Shown: in pieces, positions 18,939-27,443 of the stretch
Position numbering within the stretch: the first letter of the stretch is position 1
How the letters are laid out: the number at the start of each line of letters is the position of its first letter
Source of the DNA: Microcoleus sp. FACHB-672
GTDB taxonomy: Bacteria > Cyanobacteriota > Cyanobacteriia > Cyanobacteriales > Oscillatoriaceae
Direction of reading: 5' to 3'
NCBI RefSeq assembly: GCF_014695725.1
Contig: NZ_JACJOU010000020.1
Coordinates: 1 to 64,000, forward strand
Length of the DNA stretch: 64,000 bases
Position numbers and translations under genes: made by a program
Notes under the pieces: model-generated
Databases searched by the model: none
Told to the model about the DNA's origin: nothing
What the model saw: the letters and a program-made list of their open reading frames with translations, nothing else

Positions 18939-20567
18939 TTAATCTTGTACTTCCTCAGTTTCTTTATAAATATCTTCGTCATATTCAATTTCATCAGATT
19001 CCTCTTCGTCCTCTTCACTAGAGTTAAGTAAATCTCGAACTCCAGCAAAGGATTCATCTGATTCAGAAGATTTTTTTATCTGCTCATCAATAAGTTCAAC
19101 GTCTGGTAATACTACATGAAAATCTTTTCTCCAAGTTAAAATAAGATTTTCCGTCCAGTTAACCTCATTACTGACCTCTTCTTTAGTACGTTTTATCAAT
19201 TCCCTCACACCATCAGAGGAATCCAACAATATCATTTTTATAAGCTCTATACATCTCTCAGATCCAGAGCCTTTAGTTATCATGTTTAGCTTTGCATTTG
19301 GCTGCACTAAAACATAAGACCAATGAGATTTATTGCGTCTGAAAAAGTCAGCTTCATCCATTTTAGTAATACTAAGCGAGATAGCATCAAGAATTGCTGG
19401 AATACGGTATTCTGGCGGTATCCTAAGCAAGAACCTTGAGACAGCGGAAAAAAGAATTTTTTGTCCTAAAATAGTATATAAAATACTGGCATCTCGTGTT
19501 TTCTTTATACTTGCTTTTTGATTCGCATTTAATTGAGGTTGCTCTGGTTGAATAGGGATATTTATGCCTGCGTGGTTAAGCTGTAATACCCAATCCTTGA
19601 ATGGCTGAAGTTCAGCAAAAAACCACTTAAGCAATACTTTTGTGCCTATTTCAGGAAGTCTAGGATGAGACTCATAATAGGTCTCCAGAGCCATATTACG
19701 CTCAGTTGGTGAGTTGAATGATTTCTTTAAAGCTTCCTTCTGATAATCTTTCAATAATTCAATAGTACATTGGCTAACCAAATCCAGAGTCGTTAGATAA
19801 GGTTCTGATTGAGTCAAGCTTGGTGATGTGGAAGACCATCTAATGAATCTCTCTTCAAGCACTTTTTCCTCTAAAAGCTTTCTAGGAATCAATGCTGATA
19901 TTTTACTGTCATCAAGCAATAGTTGAGTTTGTTTATCGATTGATTTCGCAGTCTTATTTATAACTGTAAAGATATTACGAGTTGATTTGATTATCTCATC
20001 TCTTACAGTTTTGCTGGAGTCTGCATGACCAACCCTACCAAGATTGCCAAATACTAAATAAACTACTGGGATGTCAAAGGTTTCTGAGCAACTGAAATTG
20101 TCCTTAATTTGTTGAGGACTTAAAAGCTCTTTTCCAGTATGGGCATCCCAATATCTCTTTAATGAAAGAAGTCTATGTTGACCATCAATTACAATTCTAG
20201 CTACGTTCTTATACAGCTTTAAAGTGACCCATTTTTCCAAAATTATTCCCTTACTCTGAGCTGGAGTAAAGTCCCAAAACTCTCTTTGGTCATTCGAGTT
20301 GGGCAAAAGCACGACTACAATTGAATTAAAAAAGCGAATTCCACCCTGCGCTAGGTAAGAAAATATTTCTGTCTTCGCTCTGTTTTCATCTAGTTTTCTC
20401 TGAACTCGTTCTGAAAAGCTCCAACTTCTTTGAATGTCATCAGCAAATTGAATGTTTTCAACTGCATCACTTTGCTCAAGAGTGGTTATGAAGTACCTTA
20501 CCTCACCAAATTTACCAGTAATTGCTTTATATTCAATCGTCTCTGGAGACTGAGCATCTAATTCCAT
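18939..20567 (-). CDS. DGQHR-domain (DndB-like) protein
   Basis: A 542-residue protein with VARIVIDGQHRLLSL, the signature DGQHR motif at residues 128-132. This motif belongs to the ParB/Srx-like superfamily that includes DndB (regulator of DNA phosphorothioation), and it is related to the DGQQR of GmrS/DUF262 proteins. The N-terminal 150 residues form this core. The middle is helical and unrecognised. The last 45 residues are extremely acidic (SSEEDEEESDEIEYDED). It starts 3 bases after the GIY-YIG stop, and its AGGAG ribosome site overlaps that gene's last codons, so the two are coupled. No dndA/C/D/E genes are near. A defence role is inference. Codons and base composition are AT-rich compared with neighbours. 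Confidence 0.75.
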   Translation of the reverse strand: MELDAQSPETIEYKAITGKFGEVRYFITTLEQSDAVENIQFADDIQRSWSFSERVQRKLDENRAKTEIFSYLAQGGIRFFNSIVVVLLPNSNDQREFWDFTPAQSKGIILEKWVTLKLYKNVARIVIDGQHRLLSLKRYWDAHTGKELLSPQQIKDNFSCSETFDIPVVYLVFGNLGRVGHADSSKTVRDEIIKSTRNIFTVINKTAKSIDKQTQLLLDDSKISALIPRKLLEEKVLEERFIRWSSTSPSLTQSEPYLTTLDLVSQCTIELLKDYQKEALKKSFNSPTERNMALETYYESHPRLPEIGTKVLLKWFFAELQPFKDWVLQLNHAGINIPIQPEQPQLNANQKASIKKTRDASILYTILGQKILFSAVSRFLLRIPPEYRIPAILDAISLSITKMDEADFFRRNKSHWSYVLVQPNAKLNMITKGSGSERCIELIKMILLDSSDGVRELIKRTKEEVSNEVNWTENLILTWRKDFHVVLPDVELIDEQIKKSSESDESFAGVRDLLNSSEEDEEESDEIEYDEDIYKETEEVQD

Positions 20568-20570
20568 TTT

Positions 20571-21125
20571 CTAACTCCTCTGTGTATTAAACTTGGGTTG
20601 ACATAGCTGAATTAACAGGCTTTCCAACTCTCTGGAAATATTTATTGGACAAGGGAGACAAACGAATAAAAATTCATCCTTATGTCTTAAGCTTGCGTAC
20701 TTTGAGAAAAACCCATCGTCTCGCTCCAAATGCTGAACAAATCTCTCTCTTAAGTTGCTTGCAGTGCCAATGTAATCTGGACGTTGGAGAATACTACTTG
20801 AGATTAGGAGTTTTTTTAACATTCTTCGCTCTTTAGGCTCAGAGACGGCTTTGATAAATACTTCCATTTTTTCAGATAAACCAACTGACTCTCCACAAGT
20901 ATTTACAATAAACTTACTTCTATTATCTTCTTCAGAAAACTTGGTTTTAAATACAGTTTGTTTGATGCGAGCATCTATCTGCTCAGATAACTCGTTTTCT
21001 GAAAAATCAAAGGCATGATATAACGCATAGATACCCGCATCTACAGGCAGAGAATCTGCTGAGGATAGAGTTGCTGTTACTACAATAAAGTTTTTAAAAA
21101 AGTTGTCGTGAACTGTTTCTTCCAT
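20571..21125 (-). CDS. GIY-YIG nuclease-like protein with an 80-residue insertion
   Basis: A 184-residue protein. GIY occurs at residues 31-33 and YIG at 118-120, followed by TASNLRERFVQH (catalytic-type Arg126 and His132), a Glu in RELESLL (about 168) and Asn180 in PKFNTQ. All core residues of the GIY-YIG nuclease fold are therefore present. The distance between GIY and YIG is about 84 residues, while roughly 10 is usual, so a helical insertion separates the first two strands. It is the first gene of a two-gene unit with the DGQHR protein. It is not a UvrC, SLX1 or homing-endonuclease arrangement. Start ATG 21125; its ribosome site is weak. Confidence 0.7.
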   Translation of the reverse strand: MEETVHDNFFKNFIVVTATLSSADSLPVDAGIYALYHAFDFSENELSEQIDARIKQTVFKTKFSEEDNRSKFIVNTCGESVGLSEKMEVFIKAVSEPKERRMLKKLLISSSILQRPDYIGTASNLRERFVQHLERDDGFFSKYASLRHKDEFLFVCLPCPINISRELESLLIQLCQPKFNTQRS

Positions 21126-21212
21126 ATAAATTACAAATAATTTGGATAAAAAAGCTAATTTTTAGAATTTTCTAGAACATTCCGCTCAGCCATCAATAAT
21201 ATCAGCGCAGTA

Positions 21213-21353
21213 TTAGCGATTGCCACAGAAATCACAACCACCAATTATCACATCTTCAAAAATGACAAATCCATCGTTGTGTTTGAAGGGTTCGCGCTCG
21301 ACAGTGCGAGGTTGAACCTTTACTTCACAATATTCGCATCTGTATCCATACAT
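21213..21353 (-). pseudogene. YgiT/MqsA-type zinc-finger antitoxin remnant
   Basis: Translating leftwards from ATG 21353 gives 46 residues with two CxxC pairs (RCEYCE and GGCDFCGNR). This is the N-terminal zinc finger of YgiT-type (MqsA-like) antitoxins. A TAA (21213-21215) falls where relatives read NRYYSADIL. The frame beyond it continues YCADIIDG and stops again, so decay is evident. No intact toxin partner (MqsR or DUF4258 type) is seen upstream. It is too short to be noticed as a normal gene. Confidence 0.6.
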
Positions 21354-21485
21354 CGGATTTTCTCTATAATACGGTCAATATCACTGGGAGGCAATTGATT
21401 GTTTGAGTCACATCAAGGTAATTATATCAAGTTGGTAGTACATTCATTCTTTTAATCTAAACTTTGCTAATATTGCCGACAACTT

Positions 21486-22022
21486 CTATACTACAAGCAG
21501 GCAAGGACATTTTTGTAAAAACGAAGCTGCTTTACTCTCCGCATTTAGGTTGTGTAAATGTGCTGGAGTCGGTCGGATAATGCCATTAAATATATCATCT
21601 AGACCGTAAGGAGTAAAGAACTGCCATTCTCCTTGCTCATCTAACCGTACCCCTACAGCCGTCGCTGTGTGCAACCAATCACTCACCCCATCTTCAGTGC
21701 TATTGTACAACCGGCTGCCGGCACGCCAACGCGCAAAACTCGCTTGATTTTTAACATCAAATTTGTACTCAGGAAACTGCGCTGTCAGGATATCTTTCGC
21801 AGCGAGTTCTTGATCACGATCTCCCAGCCCATCAAAAAAGGCAATATCAAAATCGTTAATAATTAACTGACATTCATTACCGAACACTGATTTCCAAACC
21901 GTATTTCGTACCGCACCACCGGCTAACCACCAATTAGGCAAATTCAGCAGAGAGATTGCCGGCAGTACAACACCCACGGGCGAATCTACCAAAATCTTCT
22001 GGAGGCGAGGGGTATTATCCAT
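21486..22022 (-). CDS. nucleotidyltransferase-like family protein (DUF925 / COG3575 type)
   Basis: A 178-residue protein with WWLAGGAVRNTVW, the GG-like nucleotidyltransferase motif, and INDFDIAFFD, an acidic metal-binding DxD-like pair. It also has SDWLHTATAVGVRLDEQG and a C-terminal PYGLDDIFNGIIRPTP. These match the uncharacterised bacterial DUF925 nucleotidyltransferase-like family. The C-terminus seems slightly shorter or altered (KCPCLLVV). It is 21 bases downstream of the Uma2 gene and may be cotranscribed. The substrate is unknown. Confidence 0.72.
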   Translation of the reverse strand: MDNTPRLQKILVDSPVGVVLPAISLLNLPNWWLAGGAVRNTVWKSVFGNECQLIINDFDIAFFDGLGDRDQELAAKDILTAQFPEYKFDVKNQASFARWRAGSRLYNSTEDGVSDWLHTATAVGVRLDEQGEWQFFTPYGLDDIFNGIIRPTPAHLHNLNAESKAASFLQKCPCLLVV

Positions 22023-22043
22023 GTTTTATTTAAGTCTTTCCAC

Positions 22044-22679
22044 TTATTTACCCAATTGTATTTTCAGTGCGCGCAACATCCGACTGGTTCCTTCTTCAAT
22101 CGCTTTTTGCACCAGTTGGGGAATCATTTCAGTAATAGGCAGATCGGAAAAAATAAGACTAACAGTTGATTCAGTATAGTCTTCGTTTTGGAGAATATAA
22201 ATCGTCAGTTTGCGATTTCGATAGATCCACACTTCCGGAACACGCAAGGCTTGATAAGCATTCAAGGTCGTCTTTGAAGTCACATCAGATTCAATCGCAA
22301 GATCGGGAGGTGGGTAAACCTCCAAATTCATATTGGTACAACCTCGAACACGACCGGCATTCTGGATATAAAAGCAGGTATCAGGTTCAACACCGGCAAT
22401 GTCTGGTTGCTTCAAAGTCGTTGAGCCAAAATCTTCCCAGTCCTGTCCTTGGGCATCCAAAATAGCTTTGACAATATCGGCAATAATGCGATGGGGACGT
22501 TCCTGCAATGCCAAAGGAGACATGATTTCCAGCGTTCCTCGATAGTATGCAATGCGTGTGTTGCGCTGTTCTCCCAGTTCGGTAAGAATCTCCTCAAACT
22601 CCTGCCAGGACAGGTTATGAATGGTCATCATGCTGCCGGCAGTGAGTTCAATGGCACCAATGGGGATGGTAACAGTCAT
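22044..22679 (-). CDS. Uma2 family protein (DUF820, restriction-like fold)
   Basis: A 211-residue protein with MSPLALQERPHRII, the PDLAIESDVTSKTT strand (Asp-Glu of the PD-(D/E)xK core) and VPEVWIYRNRKLTIY. This is the Uma2/DUF820 family, hugely expanded in cyanobacteria, often near mobile or toxin-antitoxin genes and of unproven function. Family length is normal. Confidence 0.85.
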   Translation of the reverse strand: MTVTIPIGAIELTAGSMMTIHNLSWQEFEEILTELGEQRNTRIAYYRGTLEIMSPLALQERPHRIIADIVKAILDAQGQDWEDFGSTTLKQPDIAGVEPDTCFYIQNAGRVRGCTNMNLEVYPPPDLAIESDVTSKTTLNAYQALRVPEVWIYRNRKLTIYILQNEDYTESTVSLIFSDLPITEMIPQLVQKAIEEGTSRMLRALKIQLGK

Positions 22680-22881
22680 TAATGTTCCTCCGTCGATTGC
22701 TCAGGCAACTTCTTCAAGCGTAACTTGCTATTCACCCGTGAGCCGGTTTGGCATTGTGAGAACCTATGCCACTTCAACAGGCATTTTTTCTAAAAATATT
22801 TCTATCTCACATCAATAAAAAACCGGCTTAAGATCAAGATCATGCCGGCATTTAGGAATTAGGAAATAAAACGGCAAACTT

Positions 22882-24117
22882 CTAAGACTTTTTATGAGCA
22901 ACGACATCAGCCGTTGCTTTAGCAATCGTCGCCAGCTGTAACCCTTGGGGATAATCGCCTTCTTGCTTGATTCGCTTGATTTCTGCTTCAGGAATCGGTA
23001 AGTTTAACTTCTGACAAACAGCTTGCACAATATCGCCGCGATCAATAACACCGGCAACCGCACCCGCTGGAGAGAGAACCGTCATGCGCCGCAATTGATG
23101 AATTTCCAGCCGGTTAATCGCTTCAACAATGGGCGTTTTTTCGTCAACGGTAATCAAGTCTGCAAACGGACGCGCAATGTGGTGAAGCGTCTGTTTTTCC
23201 CAAAGGCTGCGCTCGACAAAGCGAATATCATCGGTAACAATCATGCCGCGATAGCGACCATTAGACGCTGCATAAAAAGGTTTTTCTGACGCACCGCCTT
23301 CAATTAACAGGTATTGATCCGCAAACTCGCGCAGCGTCATCTCAGCATCAACAACCCGAAACTCGCGACTCATCGCATCCCCTGCCGTTAGCCGCACTAA
23401 GGCTTCCTGCAAATCGGTCAGCCGGTCGTAGGCGCTGGCATTGCGGACTCCAAACCAGCCCAGCAGTGCGATCCACAAACCGCCAATTCCTTCTCTTCCC
23501 CCCAGTAAAACGGCAGTTAATCCCAACAGAATCGCCCCCCAGCCTAGGGCTTTACCGGCTTTCGCAGCCCAATGAACGCCGGCAAAGCGATCGCCGGTCA
23601 CTTTCCACACGGCTGCTTTAACAATCTGTCCCCCATCTAAAGGCAGGCCGGGGATTAGGTTAAATAAAGTCAAAATCAAGTTGATATGGGTGAGATGCTC
23701 TGCAATAATCTTCACCGGCAACGGCCCTGGTAGCTGGGCTAATGCACCAAACAGAAAGCACAAGATCAAACTTACCGCAGGGCCGGCGATCGCCACCTGA
23801 AACGCTTTGCCCGGTGTTTTTGATTCTTGATCAATCGAGGCAACTCCACCAAATAAAAATAACGTAATGGAATTAACTTTAATGCCTTGGGAACGCGCGA
23901 CTAAACTGTGGCCTAATTCGTGGAGTAATACGGAAGCGAACAGCAATAGCGCCAACACAAGGCCGGCACTCCAGGCGACAACGGAACCCCATTCTGGATG
24001 CTGATTTTGCCAATCCGCCCCATTGGCAAGCGTTAGCAAGGCTAAAATAATGAACCAAGAGGAATCAATATATAAAGGGATTCCAAATAGATAACCAATT
24101 CGCCAACCTGACTGCAT
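22882..24117 (-). CDS. site-2-type zinc metalloprotease (M50) with two CBS domains
   Basis: A 411-residue membrane protein. HELGH lies at residues 66-70 in the second helix region, with the matching NLIPGLPLDGGQ motif (metal-binding Asp) near residue 160. About six membrane segments precede two CBS domains (about 240-370, e.g. VIDRGDIVQAV). The family performs regulated intramembrane proteolysis, and the CBS pair probably senses adenine nucleotides. The last 40 residues are charged. The substrate is unknown. Start ATG 24117. Confidence 0.9.
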   Translation of the reverse strand: MQSGWRIGYLFGIPLYIDSSWFIILALLTLANGADWQNQHPEWGSVVAWSAGLVLALLLFASVLLHELGHSLVARSQGIKVNSITLFLFGGVASIDQESKTPGKAFQVAIAGPAVSLILCFLFGALAQLPGPLPVKIIAEHLTHINLILTLFNLIPGLPLDGGQIVKAAVWKVTGDRFAGVHWAAKAGKALGWGAILLGLTAVLLGGREGIGGLWIALLGWFGVRNASAYDRLTDLQEALVRLTAGDAMSREFRVVDAEMTLREFADQYLLIEGGASEKPFYAASNGRYRGMIVTDDIRFVERSLWEKQTLHHIARPFADLITVDEKTPIVEAINRLEIHQLRRMTVLSPAGAVAGVIDRGDIVQAVCQKLNLPIPEAEIKRIKQEGDYPQGLQLATIAKATADVVAHKKS

Positions 24118-24496
24118 GAAATTTTCCTTGCCGAGCGCAGCAGTTTATCTGTGCAAGAATTAAAGCTTGCTTTCTTAATTCTACTGATTTCGCCGGCTCA
24201 CCTGCGGGACACGCTACTCATCAGCGAATGTATTTCTACAACTTGAGCGCATCTCATAGACTCTTTACGGCGAAATCGGTTTCTCAATTGAAGAGTCATC
24301 AAGAAAGCGAATCATCTTTTTTTAGATTTAATTTATATTTCTTAAATTATTATCGGTTCGCGTTGAAAGGGCGCATCGCTTTTCAATGCAGTTTCTAGCA
24401 ATTCGTTGCCGATTAATGCTTCAGTCCCCAATTCAAGGGTGGGGTGAGGTTCTAGCAAGCTAAAGCACCGGCTTCCCCCTCACCGCCTCATGTTGC
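24118..24496. other. gene-free region between psaK and the M50 protease
   Basis: 379 bases with no convincing gene. On the psaK strand GGTGAGG (near 24488) and CCTCACC (near 24447) could pair and act as a psaK terminator, but there is no clear T-run. Confidence 0.4.
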
Positions 24497-24763
24497 CTAC
24501 AGGACGCCGGCGTTACCCAGTCCCAAGATCGCGCCTGCACCCAGCAAGTGACCAAAGCTCATGGTTGCTAGCAATTCCGGCCAGCCAAAGCCGGTAAACA
24601 AACCGGGCACTTCAAGGGGTAAACGAGGGCCAACTCCGCGTTTCTGAATGGCAAAGCGTCCGATAGCAATTGCCAAGAGATTGGCGACAACCATCACGAT
24701 CGCAACATTGGGCGACCACTGCGCCGTTGAAGCAGATGTTAGCAGTAAAGTTGAGTAAATCAA
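24497..24763 (-). CDS. psaK: photosystem I reaction-centre subunit PsaK
   Basis: An 88-residue two-helix membrane protein. It has STAQWSPNVAIVMV, NLLAIAIGRFAIQ, VGPRLPLEVPGLF and the C-terminal ELLATMSFGHLLGAG with LGLGNAGVL, all typical of cyanobacterial PsaK. It sits at the edge of PSI and takes part in antenna coupling. The start is a TTG (24761-24763) preceded by TTAGGAGATAGTAAC, a strong ribosome site. The open frame runs upstream to 24886, but those residues do not belong to PsaK. It is divergent from trpF. Confidence 0.92.
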   Translation of the reverse strand: MIYSTLLLTSASTAQWSPNVAIVMVVANLLAIAIGRFAIQKRGVGPRLPLEVPGLFTGFGWPELLATMSFGHLLGAGAILGLGNAGVL

Positions 24764-24920
24764 GTTACTATCTCCTAACCTTGATAAGGTGCGATAAACA
24801 AGTTTGTTATATTTTCTACATGAAAGGTTGAGTTGATCGTCTATATTTGTTTTAATAGTTAACAAATCGTGGCATTTTTGACACAAAACTACAAAATTAA
24901 CCAGAAATAGAGCTTTTTTG

Positions 24921-25556
24921 ATGCGAGTAAAAATTTGCGGAATTACGAAACCCGATCAGGGGTGTGCGATCGCACAGATGGGTTCCACTGCTTTAGGGTT
25001 TATCTGCGTACCGGCATCCCCGCGCTACGTGAGTTCGCTACAAATTCGGGAAATAGCAGACCGAATCGAGCCGGTGAATATTGACCGAATCGGCGTTTTT
25101 GTCAATGAGACGAATGAGCAAATCTGTGAAACCGTTGCGGTTGGAGGTTTAACCGGCATCCAGTTGCATGGCGACGAATCTCCAGACGTTTGCCTGCAGT
25201 TGCGCCGGTTGCTGCCCAATATTGAAATTATTAAAGCTTTGAGAGTGCGCTCACCAGAGGCACTCGATCAAGCCGATACTTATGCCGGCTATGTCGATAC
25301 GCTGCTATTAGACGCCTACCACCCCCAGATGCAAGGCGGAACCGGCCAAACCCTTGACTGGAAGAGTTTACAGGAATTTAACCCCAGTTGCCCTTGGCTG
25401 CTTGCTGGAGGCTTAACACCAGAAAACGTCTCCGATGCCCTTAACCAAGTTAAACCTGCCGGTATCGACCTCTCAAGTGGCGTAGAGCGGTCACCGGGAG
25501 ATAAAGATTTAATAAAAGTCGCCAGATTATTTGAGAGACTGGCGGTTAGGGTTTAG
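24921..25556 (+). CDS. trpF: phosphoribosylanthranilate isomerase
   Basis: A 211-residue TIM-barrel enzyme of tryptophan synthesis (PRA to CdRP). Motifs are [11 protein letters not shown] with the catalytic Cys, [15 protein letters not shown], a VDTLLLDA strand with the catalytic Asp, GGTGQTLDW, and [10 protein letters not shown] plus DLSSGVE for phosphate binding. ATG 24921 is chosen; a TTG one codon earlier is less likely. It is a stand-alone gene, as is usual in cyanobacteria. Confidence 0.93.
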   Translation: MRVKICGITKPDQGCAIAQMGSTALGFICVPASPRYVSSLQIREIADRIEPVNIDRIGVFVNETNEQICETVAVGGLTGIQLHGDESPDVCLQLRRLLPNIEIIKALRVRSPEALDQADTYAGYVDTLLLDAYHPQMQGGTGQTLDWKSLQEFNPSCPWLLAGGLTPENVSDALNQVKPAGIDLSSGVERSPGDKDLIKVARLFERLAVRV

Positions 25557-25618
25557 GGGGCATGGGGCATGATCAAGTATTCTTTCGTTCTCCCCTAGCC
25601 CCTAGCCCCTAGTCCCTA
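25557..25618. repeat. short tandem CCCCTAG repeats between convergent genes
   Basis: GGGGCAT occurs twice (25557-25570 region), then CCCCTAG about three times (25592-25613). The G-rich left half can pair with the C-rich right half (TTTAGGG with CCCTAAA). It lies between the convergent trpF and folE and may act as a two-way terminator. Such low-complexity repeats are common in cyanobacterial spacers. Confidence 0.5.
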
Positions 25619-26338
25619 AAAGAACGCCGGCTGATGGCGAATGAGATTAAGAAACTCTTCACGGGTTTTTTGTTCATCCTGAAATACCCCCAGCATCGCA
25701 CTGGTGACTGTCCAAGAACCGGGTTTTTGGACACCGCGCATCACCATGCACATATGGGAGGCTTCCATCACAACCGCGACGCCCTTCGGTTCTAAAATTG
25801 TTTGCACCGCTTCTGCAATTTGACGGGTTAAGCGTTCCTGCACTTGTAGCCGGCGAGAGTACATTTCCACAATGCGGGCGAGTTTGCTAAGCCCAACAAC
25901 TTTTTGGTTAGGGATATAAGCAACGTGCGCCTTGCCCATAAATGGCAGCATATGGTGTTCGCAGAGGCTGAAGGCGGCGATATCGCGGACTAACACCATC
26001 TCATTATGACCTTCATCAAAGATGGCACCGTTGACAATTTCTTCTAAAGATTGGGTGTAGCCGCCGGTGAGGAACCGCATTGCCTCTGCCACCCGTTTCG
26101 GCGTTTTGAGCAATCCCTCACGTTCTGGATCTTCTCCAACGCCTAACAGAATGGTTTTCACCGCTTCCATCATTTTCTCGTTGTCTTCTTCAGTGGGAGG
26201 GTGGAGATTAGGTTTGGCCCCGTCTAATTTAGTATTGCGATCGGGTCGTGTTTGAACGAAGCCGACAGCATCCGCAGAGTCAGGCGTTATGGAATTGTTA
26301 ATAATTGAGTTCGATCCGCCGGAAGATGCAATAGTCAT
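25616..26338 (-). CDS. folE: GTP cyclohydrolase I
   Basis: A 240-residue enzyme for GTP to dihydroneopterin triphosphate, the first step of folate and pterin synthesis. It has the zinc-site motifs [10 protein letters not shown] and [12 protein letters not shown], plus [10 protein letters not shown] and [10 protein letters not shown]. The N-terminal 50 residues are a variable extension. It follows the SDR gene in the same direction after about 108 bases. Pterin products are also used for cyanobacterial glycosylated pterins. Confidence 0.93.
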   Translation of the reverse strand: MTIASSGGSNSIINNSITPDSADAVGFVQTRPDRNTKLDGAKPNLHPPTEEDNEKMMEAVKTILLGVGEDPEREGLLKTPKRVAEAMRFLTGGYTQSLEEIVNGAIFDEGHNEMVLVRDIAAFSLCEHHMLPFMGKAHVAYIPNQKVVGLSKLARIVEMYSRRLQVQERLTRQIAEAVQTILEPKGVAVVMEASHMCMVMRGVQKPGSWTVTSAMLGVFQDEQKTREEFLNLIRHQPAFF

Positions 26339-26446
26339 TAGCAGTCTAGATTAGGGTGTGTAGTGGTTAGCAGAGTTAGTGTTCAAGGGTAAGCGCTGAG
26401 GCAAGCTGAGTGCAAACTTGCGAATGTTTAATTTATAACTCAACAC

Positions 26447-27172
26447 TCACAGAGCACCGGCACTCGGCATCAACGTGATTTCTTCAATCACAGCCCCTTG
26501 AGGCAGCAGTGCGATTTGTAAAATTGAGCTGGCGACAATTTCTGGGGTTAACATCTGAGAACGTTCAAAATCAGCTTGAACGGTTTCTGTATCCCAAATA
26601 GGGGTGTTAACGCTACCCGGACAGATGGTTGTGACGCGAATGCCACTGCCGCGTTCTTCTTCTGCCAGGGTTTTAGAAAGGGCTACTAAGCCAGCTTTGC
26701 TGACGTTGTAGGCACACCAGCCCGGAAAGGCGCGGTAGGCAGCTACAGAGGCAACGTTAATAATTATGCCGGCCCCTTGCTGGCGCATCATCGGTAAAAT
26801 TCCTTGGATGCTTTGAAAAACGCTGGTGAGATTCAGATCCATCACCCCCTGCCAGTCGGCTAGAGGTGTGTCCATTAAGGTGCCGGTGTAACCCATGCCG
26901 GCATTATTCACCAAGATATCAATAGGGCCAAAATCGGAGGCTATAGCACTCATCCCTTCTCGCACTAACTCAACCTTAGCCAAGTCCAAGGGATAAACAC
27001 CGGCTTTGACGCCAGCCTGACGGACTGCCTCAGCAACCGTCTCTAGCTTTTCCTGTGAGCGACTAACAAGGGCGACATCAACGCCTGCTTGCGCGAACGC
27101 CAAGGCTGTTGCTTTACCAATCCCACTGCTTGCTCCTGTAATCAGGGCGCGTCGTTTTGTTGGAAAATTCAT
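26447..27172 (-). CDS. SDR family oxidoreductase
   Basis: A 241-residue classical SDR: TGASSGIG near residue 12, NNAGMG, and YNVSK as the catalytic Tyr-Lys, with SRSQEK suggesting NADP. It is located between accA and folE in the alkane-type cluster, an order I recall from other cyanobacteria. The substrate is unknown; FabG-like or sepiapterin/pterin-type reductases are possible. Confidence 0.85.
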   Translation of the reverse strand: MNFPTKRRALITGASSGIGKATALAFAQAGVDVALVSRSQEKLETVAEAVRQAGVKAGVYPLDLAKVELVREGMSAIASDFGPIDILVNNAGMGYTGTLMDTPLADWQGVMDLNLTSVFQSIQGILPMMRQQGAGIIINVASVAAYRAFPGWCAYNVSKAGLVALSKTLAEEERGSGIRVTTICPGSVNTPIWDTETVQADFERSQMLTPEIVASSILQIALLPQGAVIEEITLMPSAGAL

Positions 27173-27443
27173 TAAATGTTTTGATTATCTCCGATCGGCT
27201 TGAGCTTTGCGTTCCTCACACGGAATCAAGCCCGTCGCGTCAGAAAACTGCACGCGAGCCGGTATGAGAAAACTGTTACAAATTGTAACTTATGCAATTA
27301 TACCATTGAGGCTTTGGAATTCTTTTAGATGCCAGTAGGTAAGGGCGGGAACTCTAAATTGGCCCTCAGCCGCCCATACCTCTGCCGGCGAATCAAATTC
27401 ATCGTCTTTTAAAGACGGTATCGCTTGAAAACAGCAAAATAAA
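27173..27443. other. spacer between accA and the SDR
   Basis: 271 bases with a perfect 15-base palindrome CGTCTTTTAAAGACG at 27403-27417. No T-run follows on either strand. A short frame across 27290-27420 has no recognisable family. Confidence 0.35.

Noticed and set aside
18939-20567. Part of a complete Dnd phosphorothioation system
   Set aside because: No dndA, C, D, E or dptFGH-like gene lies nearby; only the DGQHR core resembles DndB.
26447-27172. FabG annotation for the SDR beside accA
   Set aside because: Motifs are generic to classical SDRs; nothing specific to beta-ketoacyl-ACP reductase was visible, so the broader call is used.
27290-27440. Possible small gene after accA
   Set aside because: The frame is open through part of accA in another frame and ends shortly after; no family match comes to mind.
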